A stretch of 64,000 nt of DNA, from NCBI RefSeq assembly GCF_000150275.1, contig NW_002060945.1, forward strand, positions 9,011,650-9,075,649, given 5' to 3'. The notes beneath the pieces were generated by a model. It searched no databases and was not told where the DNA came from. It saw only the letters and a program-made list of their open reading frames with translations. A program made the position numbers and the translations under genes. The stretch comes from Trichoplax adhaerens (lineage: Eukaryota > Placozoa > Uniplacotomia > Trichoplacea > Trichoplacidae). Below are positions 26,973-39,900 of this stretch, in pieces (position 1 is the stretch's first letter; each line of letters opens with the position of its first letter).

Positions 26973-27257
26973 TCACCTTTTCTGGCTCTGATGATTGTCG
27001 GTAGTTTGTAAAGTTTGTTGTAAGAAATCGATATACATTATAGCTAAGCGTAGTATTTCAAAAGGTGTTATGTCAGTTTCTTCTTGAAATGTTGGTACAT
27101 GGCGTTTTAACTCCTGGATTGCTTGATCAATTTCTAAGTATGTCTCATCATCATTCTCTGCTGTTAGACATGTAGCTTGATGCTGAGAAATTTGTTGCTG
27201 TAAAAATTCTTTGTAATTTAAAGCAACTTGTCCAGTCTGTAAGTCAGGGATTCGCAT
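26973..27257 (-). CDS. Id/emc-like HLH protein without a basic region
   Basis: 94 residues, one exon. Helix 1 is about residues 40-54 (LEIDQAIQELKRHV), the loop starts PTFQEETD, and helix 2 is about 63-84 (ITPFEILRLAIMYIDFLQQT). This fits the Id pattern in which helix 1 ends in LVPT and helix 2 runs VEILQ..IDYI..LQ. The residues before helix 1 are acidic (ENDDET), so the DNA-contacting basic region of true bHLH factors is absent. Known role of the family: dimerise with E-type bHLH proteins and block their DNA binding, in the nucleus. Two hydrophilic glutamine-rich tails flank the domain. The stop follows AAAAGG, and a GTGAAA donor overlaps it, so a further exon, as in vertebrate Id genes, cannot be excluded. 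It lies alone between two inverted solo LTRs. A divergent bHLH that has lost its basic region is the alternative. Confidence 0.75.
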   Translation of the reverse strand: MRIPDLQTGQVALNYKEFLQQQISQHQATCLTAENDDETYLEIDQAIQELKRHVPTFQEETDITPFEILRLAIMYIDFLQQTLQTTDNHQSQKR

Positions 27258-27378
27258 TTTGCACAGTGAATTTTAATCGACTTTTGATATCAATAAGTGA
27301 AGATAAGCAAGATAAAGGATATATTGACCTGTCGACTAGCCTACTTTCTCTTGATTAGGCTTAACTGATCTGGTAAAT

Positions 27379-27388
27379 GTCTACAGAC
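27379..27388 (-). promoter_or_regulatory. Possible Smad-type palindrome upstream of the Id-like gene
   Basis: GTCTACAGAC lies about 120 bp upstream of the start codon and joins two Smad-box half sites (GTCT/AGAC) with a 2-bp spacer; another TCTGAC follows nearby. Vertebrate Id genes are direct BMP/Smad targets, which makes the position suggestive. Ten bases can easily occur by chance. Confidence 0.2.
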
Positions 27389-30300
27389 GGTTCTGACAGC
27401 AGGTTGAATTGCTACTTCTATCGCTAGGATTATGACCATGAGATGTACGCTGTCGATTAGTTAATTTTTAGTAGATTTGGTATCGATTTTCCAACTGTAT
27501 TAAAACTTGATTTGACCCAAATGTCTTAATTTAGTATAATACTATTGAAGTTGAATAATTCCGATTCAATCAATATGTAATAGAATGAAAGTCTTAATAT
27601 TTTCGATCACTAGATAGGAAAAGAAAAACAGCTGTAGGTTAGAGTAGAAAACGATTTAAAGATAGACAGACTACGGGTAGTTTAAATTAGTTGGTTTGAT
27701 TCTATTGATGAAACGATGGAAATGTAAATAATACTAGTGGAGCAAAATGATGGCTAGGCCGTTACATGATTTTAATACCACGATGAAAATAAAGACTGAA
27801 GAATATAGTGTACATATTGATCAAGGCAAGTACGAGCAAATTTTCGACCTTTATCACTATGTTGCCTACAGTATGTACAATCTTACCTTAAGAATGATAA
27901 TAATAATCGCACTTGGATAGAATAATAGGCAATTTTTAGCTGGATGAAGGGGAAAAGATTTGATCACTAATAATGTGTCGACGTTTGGTTTTATATCCTT
28001 TCTTTTTTTTCAACGGTATCAATCATTTAAGTCGCTACCAGCTGATGTAGACGTCAAAACAGTTACAGGAATTAGGCGTAAATTTAAGGCTAGAAATGGA
28101 TGGTGTTACCATAGGCGAAGTTGGAAAGGAATGAAGAGCAGCTGTTTGTACCAATGGGTATTTGTGCCACTAAATTTAAAAATTTTTGTATTATGTAATA
28201 TCATGAAATAAAAAATTATACATCCGGCTACAGGTGCGCTGTATTGTGTACTGTCCAGATGCCAAAATGTGCATAATAACTTTTGCTTCATTGTCCATTC
28301 AGATGCAATGTTGTCTATTGTCATTAGCCGGCTAGCAATAATAGTGTGTGTGGATAGTAGATGGAGAGTAGAGTTGTATAGTTGGCAACGATTAAGAGGA
28401 TGGAAAATAGTTTAGCGGTCTTGCCATAGCATAAAGCAACATCAATAGTTGTAAGCTATACAAATCGATACAATTTACAACTATTGAAATGGAATGGGCC
28501 TGTAGTTGCATCTTCTTCTCGATCCATCTCTCCATACGTCTGGGCAACACTTTTCTGTCTGTTCCTCTCATTGAAAGAGGTGTGGAATTAAGCTAGCGAT
28601 TTAATGGATGTTATTGTTGCAGAGAGAGAAAGTTCTACTGTCGATACAGGTAGTATCGATTAGTAGAGTCTGTTGGTTGGTAAAATATTGGATATTAATT
28701 AACAATCGAGCTTATTCTTTCCACTCCAATCTATACAGTAGATATTGATCCAAACGATGACGTATTGATCTACATTCGATCTTACTGCTTGAATTAAGTC
28801 TCTTATTGACTCATGAGTCTATCCTTCATCTGGAGCGTAATAAACATTTTCCCTATCAAATTGATTTCCTGTTGACTAGTAAAATATTACAATTTAGATA
28901 TAGATAGGTAATAATAGTATTAATACTTTCTGTACAGATTTATCGTCATCATCATCATTACGCTTCAATAAATAAAAAAAAGGGAGAAAAAATACAGCAA
29001 GATCATCTTTCCATTTTATTGGTTAATATCAATGTTTACAACTAAATACGAGCTAGCCTAAACGATTCAGGCTAATGAAATCGATCTATTCGGGCTTAAA
29101 AGAGGAGTGATGAAAAATAGGACTGGTCATACGCAATAAAATCCATATGACAAATAGCATTTATCTTAATCGAATGAAACACAACCATTCCGCAACACAT
29201 AGTTCAAGGTAAAGTGTTTAGGAATCATTGAATTAGCATCATCTTCAATTTTTAATTAATACAGCTGGATACAATCATGGATCGCTCAATTTTAAATAGG
29301 TAAAAGGACTACTTTTTGTTAACCCGCCTTTAAAAAATTAAATTTTATTCTGCCTTTTTTATAATGTGTTGATTTGTAGATCTAATATATGGCTACACTC
29401 CCACGATGTTAGCTACAACTGTAGTGTAACCTCTCTTCTAGTCAATTTCGACACTTGTATTTGTCTGGTACCTATTCTATTTACATCATTGTTTCCTTAG
29501 CTATCAAACAGTAAAATATACACAGGTGCATTTGTTAAAAAAATAAAATATAATAAAATGCGACTATCAGTTTTATCCGTTGTATGTTACTATTATGCAA
29601 GATAAAAAAATTGGGGTGCCTTTTAAATAATTGATCATCCATTGATGTTCTTCAACTCATGTATGGGATATATACATCTTCAAGATATTGTTTTTATTTA
29701 ATATTTATTTTTATTTTCTATACTTTCATTCAACATCTATTATTTCATCTACTGATGTCATCTGTATATCTATGATGGAGGAATTTTATTCTCCAGCTGG
29801 ACACTTTTACCCTTATGGAATGAAATTATTAATCGAATTTGCTTATCAAATTGATAAGATAGGATGACTAAAAGGGCTTCTTGAATGCATAGATCACGAA
29901 TGACAATCTACTATAGAGCAATAGACGACATAAAGCATCTACTTCAATGACTGTCCTAACCAAGACCGTGGATGAATGATGAGTAGGTAAAGCTAACTGC
30001 CAAAACATTCGATTTAATGTACGAACAGATGATATTGAAGAGGGCAGAAATGTTAATGATGATAATTATTGGAATGGGGTTTATTCTCTAATAATAATAA
30101 TAGCAAAGGAATTGAAAATATGAAGAATTCTATATTAGCTCGTAATGAATGCATTCTTGTATAACAATATATGATGAAAAGTATCATTCACTTTGTATTT
30201 TCAGTGAATTTCAACTTAATGTTTAATATTTATTAGGCTACTCACTATTCTATACTATCCTTGCTCAAGACAAGAGGTTTTAAAAGTTAATATTTATAAT

Positions 30301-31282
30301 GGTTAATCTCTTTGCTTTTTATCAATTTGAGTCCTACTAGCTGGCATGAGAATGATTGCCTGCCACCATAAGTATTGGATAGATTCTACCGTAGTGTATT
30401 ATATATAATGAAAATTGTCCGTACATAAACCTAGCTTATAGAATCAAGTAAATTATAGATTGAAAATTGATTTTGGATCTTAAATTATAGCTAATCAACT
30501 GCTAGCAATGCTCTTTCTTCCATGTTCATTTTATTAAATCATCTGGCTATAGTTAATATCTGATGATAGATTAATCGTTGTTGTTCATCGCTAAGGGGAA
30601 GTTAATAGAATGATCAAAAGAAATACATTTATGTTTAATATAGTGACGTTGTCATAATTTTCTAAGACTATTTTTATATCGCCATATGCCATGGCAGAAT
30701 AACAACCAGCTGTCGCTAAATATGATAACTTTTGACATATGCTCTTTAGTAATAAATTATACAATATTCTTTTTTGTTTTACTTATTGCTTCGATAGACC
30801 ATCTTTTATTAATAAGTCTATAATTGTATTTTATTTTCAATTACAGGTGAGAGAAAGTTTGTATGGAAAGAAGAATAACTAATTTTCAAATGTTAGATAG
30901 ATGGAAATTAATGTTATAAGTGTAGAGCACTATTTTGTTTCATATCAGGAAAGTTTAATTTTTTTTGCCGCTACAAATTCTTCATTTCCAATATCTTCCA
31001 GTCATGAGCTTATCAACTTCTTATCCCCATTAAAAATTAGTACAAACATGTATTTATTTTAGTCCAAGGGAGTGTATAAATGCAAATTGAATTTTTGCCA
31101 TCAGTGCAATATACAAGTTTCATTCAACAGTAATCTTTGGATCGTATTGCAATATCTCTAGCTGTGACAAGATATTGACCTCAAATAGGATTTATAAAAT
31201 ATTAACTTATGACGGTATTGAAATAACATAATGACCAAAATATAAAGATGATAACCATTGGTGTTGACCTGGAGGATAGGTA
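27389..31282. other. Intergenic, 5' side of the Id-like gene
   Basis: No gene recognised. Short open frames near 27960-28324 on both strands overlap each other and show no family motif. Between 27.7 and 28.7 kb base composition is slightly less AT-rich, as might be expected of a promoter or enhancer region. Confidence 0.4.
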
Positions 31283-31360
31283 AACTAACAAAAATGAGCT
31301 CATGTTGACCAGTACTCCTGGTCAACATGGTGTAATAGATACTCATTTACCTTGTTAGTT
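31283..31360. repeat. Long imperfect hairpin, MITE-like
   Basis: Nested arms: AACTAACAA (31283-31291) with TTGTTAGTT (31352-31360), AATGAG with CTCATT, and a perfect inner 12-bp stem CATGTTGACCAG / CTGGTCAACATG (31301-31312 / 31318-31329) around a 5-base loop. It could be a small foldback transposon or an RNA hairpin; no target duplication was identified. Confidence 0.6.
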
Positions 31361-34300
31361 AGTTGGTTGCTTACTCAACAACCTATGTTGATATCATTTT
31401 CCATTTAAAAATATGTTGAAATAATTGATTGATTGATTTGGCTTTTCATTGAGTAAAGCTCATGAAGGGATAGACAAGCATATTGACTCTTTCTCTTAGA
31501 CTCAATAATAATATCCCTCAGTAATTCCTTTCTATAATCAAGACAAAAGTTCACTTTGTTAAAGTGTACAAAACTGATTATTATTCATTAAAAATTGATG
31601 CCGTTTCATGGATTGCATTACACGTGTTGTTTTGTTGGTAAACTGTAGCACATTTTCACACACCTTCTACTTTAAAATTGACCACCTGCATATCAGTTTC
31701 TTTTCTTGACAATGTAGAAGTATTATTATGTTGTCTAATTTGTTAGACATTCACTATACAAATGACAATCTGGCTAATATTAAAATATAATTTCCTCTTG
31801 TTGCCTATACATTGAGTGCTCATCATTTATCTTGGACGCAAAAATATGCAGTAAAATTTAGGGTTAATTTTAATTTTAGCCATTGAAATTGCTTATTGGA
31901 ACATATATCAATGATAATAACAATAACCACTATAGCAGTTAGAATACAATATCTGCATTAAATAAAATATATCGTGTTTCCACTATAAAATAAACTTAGA
32001 TATTACTACTTTCTCTTTCTCTTTTAATGGAAAAGTATGTTAGGAAATGAAAAGGAAGTTTCTATTCAGTATTATAGACTTATGGCTATTGTTTTATTAC
32101 TAGCTGTAATTGTCCTCAACTGAATTTATTAACCTTATACAGCAAGCTAAGAATCTTGGTTCGATTTCCTGAAAATCTGTATTACAGGTTGATAATTATG
32201 GAGTAAATTAGAATGGAATATAGACTCTAGACATTGAGATGATTTCACATCGTTAACATTTCATTAGCCATCGATCTATGTAGACATCTAGTATTAAATC
32301 ATCTAGCAATATTGGTAATAGTGACTACTGTCAATTAATCATTATTTAGTTAACACTAAAATTAGATACCGAAATGGTAATCAATTGTATAACTCTTATT
32401 ATGGAGTAAGTAGATGAAAAACAAATACGGTTATACATGATAAGGCTTATGATATTTCGGGAATATAGCCGAAAATCGGGTAACTAGCGTTCATAAACTA
32501 ATTCGACGGCATAGTCATATCCAGTAAAGGATGGAACGCCTGCTACATTCCTAATTGAGTTGAATGCATCTTAGGTTGTTGACAAATTTTGTTTAGTTTT
32601 CATCGGATTCGGACAATAAAATAACATTTGTTCAGCGTCACTAAGCATAATATGCGAATAGGATTCTAGCTAAATAGTTCAATTCATAATTTTATCCATC
32701 ATTTATTAGGTGTGTTTTTATCTATCTCCCTCATAACAACTATGGGAATTGCCACATTATTTTTGATTAATTTTATGGACTGAAGGTTACGGTTTTTATT
32801 TATATTTTTTAATTCGGCGGGAGGGGGAAATTATAACCGTAAATTACTTTTGTGTATCATCATTTACTATCAATGTAGTAATCCAGAGGGTTGATGCAAA
32901 TTCGAAGCAGGTGTCGCATGAGTGGGAGTGGCAGCATATGTCTAATATGTCAACAAATACTTTCATTTCCCTTTGATTCGGATTAAATGATCGATTGAAA
33001 GGTGACTATTAATCGAATTTTATTTTAGCTAGAGATATAAGTATCTTCTAATACATTGCTTCCTGAACAATGGAATAGTTAGGGACGAGTAGAACTTATA
33101 TGAATAAAGCTATGATAGAAATTACTTTTATTATTATTAAATCCTGATATAAAAACAGAATTAAAAATATTGATACCATCATGTATCATTTTTTGGGCTA
33201 ACTAGATCTAGTCCAGATGGAATCATGATACACAGTCTTATATCAATAAAGTCAGAATCATAACGATAGACTGTTATTGTCGATTGTCTGCAAATTAATC
33301 AACCAAATATATTTGATTAGCTAACAATTCCAGCATAGCATTTCATCAATTGGAACTTCAGCGGACCACGTGGACTATTTCCTAAACGATTATATTACAA
33401 CAAAAAAGTCTTTTCGTAGATAATTATCGACAAAATATTTTTCTATATTATATTACGAAATATTCTCCCACTATCGATAATGTTTGATAAATCTTAGGGT
33501 AATAATTATCCGATATATCAACTCAGTCTTTATTTCAGGCAATTTCCCTTTAAATATGTGTTAATAGTTTGCCTTAGTAATTCAGTTATTTTCCTTGCGA
33601 TGAATCAAGACTGATTAATTTGCATTTCTAGACCGTTATAAATAAATTTTTGTATAAAACATGCGCGGTAGATGTATTACCACGATGAATAAGGATAGAG
33701 ATGGCAGTATTAGATAGCGTGCAAAATATAGGAAAGCAGATATTACCTGTAATTGATTTACCCTTCAAGTGAATCTGTTAAAGATATTATCATCCTTTAG
33801 CATTGTAGTCTTTGTGAAATATCATAAACTTTGCTAATATTAGAACATAGAGTGCTTAAAATTGTAGATAACATTAAGTATGAACATCTGCCGATGGAAA
33901 TGAAATAATTAATATGAATGATAAAGTTTTTATGAGATAGCGTCATTGATGGATGATGAAGGAATAAATGTGTTAATGTATTATTACATTTTTTAATAGT
34001 AAATTCTACAGGAGTTGTATCGTTGTAGCGCAATATTATAGTTTACCTAGGAACTATGTGGTGTATTAAGCATTTCTTCGTAGTGCAAATTCTACTTTAT
34101 TCCGTATTTTTATTTATAATTAATTATTTATGCTAATATATGGAACTTTCATTATTAGACTTCACGAAGGCCTATTTATAATAACTATTATTAGAAAATA
34201 GTTTATTAAATATTTGGTGCAGTAATTCTTTGTATTATATTCAAATTTATCTAAACAGTTTGGCGCCGGTATTAATATACAATATTGATCATAGTACCAT

Positions 34301-36313
34301 GTTATTACCCACTTAGAAGATCAATCACAATTTTTCTCTACTAGAGTCTTATGTCGTCAGGATTAATTCCACAACTTGTAACAACAGTCACCCTATCGCA
34401 CAGCTATAGCACTCGTGCTATAAAGTAATATTGCCATAAAATTAACTAACCTGACGATACCAACAATTCTTGAAATAAATTTTGATTATAAAATCTAATT
34501 GACACACTGTGTACACCAAATTAAGGCACAATCAGTGTAGTCAACTTAAACTAACTGGTTTAAAGGGGTGCATCGTTGATATCGACTAGGAATAAAATAT
34601 CAGTATCTTACTATTTCATAATACTATTGAAACGACGAAATCCATAAAAACATTAATGTATTCAACTCATAGAGATAAGATCTCAAAAGAATTGTTATAT
34701 GATAAAGTCCTATTATAGGCTATTAGCTCTATTAATCAGGCTTTGTTAAGTAAAAATAATGAAATAGCTTTTGTTTTAGAATGTTCATCAATTCTAAAAT
34801 TTTAAGCTGTCCTTTCTTATTAATGTAATCAAGCTTATCTGGAAAAAACTGAAAACCCAGAAGTATTTAATCTCATACCAATACAGATTGATATTTGGCA
34901 AGGATAGCTACTATTTGTAACTATGATTTGTATATGTTTATACAACCTGAAACTTCTCGCTTAGTGGATTAATAGCGTATCGGTAATCACGATTATGATA
35001 TAACCCAATGGCGAAAGGAAAGCCTCGAAAATTTGTATTGTTAACATGTCGATCCAAATGTTTCATCTTTAATAACCAAACAACATTGGACTCTCCAGTT
35101 ATAGTTTGAAGTACAAAATAATTTTTATAATTAGCCTTTGTAATTAATTCCTTTAAATTTCCTAAATTAATTTATAGTAATGACATGAAGTAATCAAATT
35201 ACAACTGCATGATCACTTATCTTGATGTATCTTTAAGGCTTAATTCAGTAATTATATCAATTAAACGATTCCATACTATTGCACTCATCTCTCCAACTTA
35301 CTACTGTATCATACGACAACAGTGTTTAAAATTAAAGAGTATATTGTAAACCTATAAAATTACAGCAGCCGAAAATGATCACACCTGTCAATGTATTGCT
35401 GATGTATGCTATTACTTCAGTTTAGATTTGAGATTTATCATTCTTCAACCAACGATGAACTATGAAATAGCAATTATTGATGGAGGAATACCGGTGCGCT
35501 ACCGTATGACATATAATTTCATAACATCTTTTAAGGTGTAATGTTATACAAATGAGGTTATATAAGTTACTTTCAGTGTTATATAGAGGCGGAAATTACA
35601 AGCTTCCTACTTGATGAGCACTATATTGCCTAGCATCAGTAAATATTCTAAGGTTATTCCAATAGATTTCATGCTACAATATATAATACTGTAATTGATT
35701 CGATTCAATGATGACTCCAAAGAAAGAACTGCTATCATCCAGAGTGTGCAGATGATTATGAAGGTTGCCGTATAAATTCTCGTTAGTAGATCTTTTAAGT
35801 TTGGTATACATTGGTAATATGTTGTTTGATTATAAAAGTAATTAAATTATGATTATAGTAGGCCTATACTAATTTTTAGCTTATTTTTGTTGCACTTTCG
35901 AAATAATGATGAAATCTCGATAATATAGATTTAATTAAAGTCAAAATGAATGCATGTTTAAAATATAACCTATTTCTTGACAGCTTTACAACGTGAATAA
36001 TATATTCTAATTTACTGTCATGATACTTATTATTTCATAGATAGATTAATCTTTCTCAAATACCGTTCCATTATTCAAACATCTGGAATGAATTAAATTA
36101 TTAACAATAGAAAACGATTCTCGTTATGTTGTTGTTATCAGCTATCAACTAATGAGATTGCTGCATATTAAAGATTTATTTCTACTATTTTATTAAGATA
36201 TCGACTTATTATGTTAATTAAACGAGTTTATGACTCGCTCCAGATGTTTAATATATTAGAAAATAATAATTTCTGCTTCTTGATAATATATTTTTAATTT
36301 GATTCACAGATAG
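31361..36313. other. Intergenic, nothing recognised
   Basis: About 5 kb, AT-rich. Only small features are seen: a G-rich run GGCGGGAGGGGGAAA near 32816 and a TATAGCA/TGCTATA hairpin near 34404. No open frame with family resemblance. Confidence 0.45.
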
Positions 36314-36318
36314 ACTAC

Positions 36319-36951
36319 TGTCACAAAACAGCTTTGCAACAAGATAACGCAATATACGATCAATAAGTCAATTCCTTGAACCACGTATCAAGGAACGATA
36401 TCTGCACTATCACAAACACTTTTGCTCTACTAGCAGACTACACAAAGACTTAAACGCCTCGTATTTTACGTTAAACACTAAGTTGGACAATTCTTCTTTA
36501 TTTCACGATATACTGCATTTATATACTATTCCTCAATAGTTCATGAGTCATAGTTAATACAATTAACATTAGAATCATTTACTGAATTAGATATTAATTT
36601 TAGCTACTGCTCCCTTAATGCAGACAACAGTATTTACGAACATAGACATGTAATGACTAATACAGAATAGTCAGATTACGATATGTCCTATCACGGAACA
36701 TTTCCATGATAATTTACAGTCTACCATAAGTAAATTACAATCACAATGATTCGAACTGTAAGCAGATGATTTGCATTCCCTATTATAACTATTATAATTT
36801 CAGTATGTGTATAAGTGTCACTGTCATAAAAAGTCAGTGCTATATTAAAATACAGTATATCCAAATTAGAAGTTAACTAAATAAGGATAGTCTAACAGAA
36901 TTATCCTAACATAGTTATTTCTACTGTAATACAGTATTTAACACTGTAACA
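36319..36951 (-). mobile_element. Solo LTR, 633 bp, inverted copy, target duplication ACTAC
   Basis: Reverse complement of the LTR at 22232-22864, the same length to the base. On the plus strand it reads TGTCACAAAACAG ... CACTGTAACA, flanked by ACTAC at 36314-36318 and 36952-36956. By eye only about four or five single-base differences separate the two copies, so both insertions, or gene conversion between them, are recent. TATA and AATAAA elements are conserved. No internal retrotransposon sequence adjoins it. Confidence 0.93.
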
Positions 36952-36956
36952 ACTAC

Positions 36957-39900
36957 ATCTAATCAATCGAAGATTTCCTGTACGTATACAGCTGCACATC
37001 TATCATCGCATTGCTAAAACTCAATGATCATAAATTAACAACTTAATTTCTTGCACCTCAATCTGTTGGTGATTTAGCTATTAATAGAATCTTTATGTAA
37101 ATGGCCTAATTCAAGTTATTAGCATACATTTAAAAAAGGTAATATTTAAGATGGCATCTATCGTAGGTTTAAAGTCAAATACCGTATAACTGTATATCAA
37201 ATAGATCACTTCTTTTTTTGTATCTTGCTCATATAGAATTATTCAAAATATAATACTTTCAAGTGGCTGATAGGTTTGATACCGATATCAACCTATAGAA
37301 TCGAGTAAAGATTTTTGTTACTCAGTTTCAATATGATTGTTACTAATAGTTTCTCTTCAATCTTCAATCGTCCTATAATTTACACTAACATTTTTTCAGC
37401 CTACATGCCTGAATTAATATCGAAACTAAAATTAACTTACAATGAACATTAAAAAATACTTTTCTTAATCTCGTCAAGAAGAGCAGCAGTACTATTGTAA
37501 TTTACTTATTAGCTAACAAGACGTATTTGATAAGACTAAATGATTCTTTTCCCATATTGCATCATTCGTTGACATTATTAGACGTACTGATATCGAATTT
37601 ACATGAATTGTTAAAATCGTTTCCATTAACCGTAAAAGAATTTATTTTGTTGCTCTCTGTATGTATATCCTCACAATCAACATAAATTAGATATATCATT
37701 AAATGCTGTTAATAAGAAAGTCTGAATAGCCTGTATTTAGATTATTGCTTAATATGTCTTACTCTATAGACTTTACTTACTGTGATAGAGTCTAGTAACA
37801 TATGTCTTAAGATCAAATATAATCAATTAACAAAAGTAATCATATATACCATTTTCCGTTAAGAAAAGATCAATAAAGCGCAAGCGCATACACAGATCTC
37901 TATAGAACAGCTATTACATATGGATGACAAGAAATTTTTGTCGGCTTATTGGCAGTAGTATTGTGTAGCGAACACAAGCTCGAATAGTATTAACTAAAGT
38001 GACATTAATTAGCGAATAAATTAAAGGAATCGTATCATCGGCATCGTAGGATTTGATCTTAAAATTATAAATTCCCGTTAATTTTGGCACAAGATCCCGA
38101 AATATTAGAATCATTGTCGATTTCACATTCTTACAGAGGAATACAGTGACGAGATGAGTCGTAATGGTCGATTATGTAGTATAAATACATAACAGTTATT
38201 ATGTTAATTCAAAGGTTGTACGCGAAAGCTGCATGATAGTGATATTAATAAATAAAAATAAAACGGATGCATATACGTATGTATGTTGAGCATCCAATAT
38301 GACTACATATTGTGGAATGAAAGCAAGCTTAGAAAGAATTGTTATATTATTATTGAGCTCTGGCCTCTGAAATTTATCTCTATGGTTGTGATCGCGGATA
38401 TCTTTCAATACGATAACTTGTTTCCACTTACAATATTGAAGCGGCTATCCTGAGATAGATGTATGGAACATAGAGAACAGCATGAAAGATACAAGCCTAA
38501 CTGGTATATTGAGATACCTAAAACGTTTAAGAAAAGGATTTTGCTATAAGATATGATGATAAGTGCGATTTCATACCTCGCAATATTGCATACCATGTAA
38601 TAAAATCAAAACGCCTTTTAGGAATAATCCTATCCAAAATTTATTTATTTCATCTAACATAAATTACCATATTTAATTAAGTTAAAATGATATAGAAAGG
38701 GTGGAAAGCACCACAGAATTTATTTTTCTAGCTTGAATGCAAAGTTGTTAACGCTGTATAATTTAGGTTGTGCAATATTTATTGCTAGTCGTTAATCTGT
38801 CATGTTGATATACTCGTATGAGTTTTTCCATTTCAAGTTTATCTATATATTCTACTGGTTTACTCATTTTGTTTATTTAGGTTTAACCTTGTGCATAAAA
38901 GGAAATGAGTTGAAAATATACCACCAAGCACTTTATGATAGTACTGCAATTGCATGCACTTATATAGAGATAGTTAAAATCGGATTGTTATTTAGCTGTT
39001 GAAGCTGATGATAATTAATGGACGGTACTACCTTACCCATAATCTATCATCGGGATTATCGTAGAAGCTGGCTGTACTAAACATGGTCGACTATTTTTCC
39101 GCTCCAAAGTTTCGATACATGCTTACGTCTATGATGATAGAGGTGGTACAGCATCTCAATCTTAGAAACGCAGTAGTGGCAGCATATTTGCAAGGTCAAG
39201 ACAATCACGTGTTTTTCTAGAAGTATCATAACATCTTCTATTCATTAGGCGTAGGCATCCCACATTATGCAGGGTTGGAGTCTACATTTAGTCTCCTGTC
39301 TGTAGTCTGTAGTCTAGTTTATCTGTCTGGCACTTCAATGTATAACATTAGTAACGAATTCAACGCAAAGATCAATCGTAAGTCGTCTAGCGTATTGTTT
39401 AGCATTGAGTATGGCACATATTAGCTAGTTTACGCCTTCATTTATTGGACGGCATCGGCAGTTTGTTTGATCTATCAGAGGCAGCATATTATGAATAAGA
39501 ATTACTACATTTGAGGCAGTGCAAAAATAAATTTATTTATTAATATAATACTAAAAGAGTAAATTATCTTACAATAGCCTATTCAGTTGTGGAACCTCTA
39601 TACGCATTAAGTAGACATGTATGGGGTTGGTATAGAATTTAACGGTATACAAGTTACGGGAAGATAACACCTATATCATGCACGAAGATACTCTTATGAT
39701 CGCTATAGAGGTTTAACATAACAAAATTATATAAAGTCGATATAGCTAATTTAGCTACTAAGCTAGTTGTGCAGACTAGCACTTGATGATTTGGTAGTTT
39801 TAAACTAAAAAGGAATCAATCTGACATCTTAGGATGGCATCAGTGGTATTGTATAGATAAAGACAAGTGATAGTAAACGCATGGCTCAGATTATTTTTAT

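Noticed and set aside
27960-28324. Overlapping 83- and 72-codon open frames upstream of the Id-like gene
   Set aside because: They lie on opposite strands of the same DNA, show no family motif or conserved composition, and have no supporting splice sites.
32156-32170. GGTTCGATTTCC, resembling a tRNA B box
   Set aside because: No A box, acceptor stem or cloverleaf can be built around it.
22232-36951. Reading the two 633-bp repeats as ends of one large composite transposon
   Set aside because: Each copy has its own complete 5-bp target duplication and LTR termini, and the DNA between them carries an ordinary gene and no transposon genes, so two independent solo LTRs explain it better.
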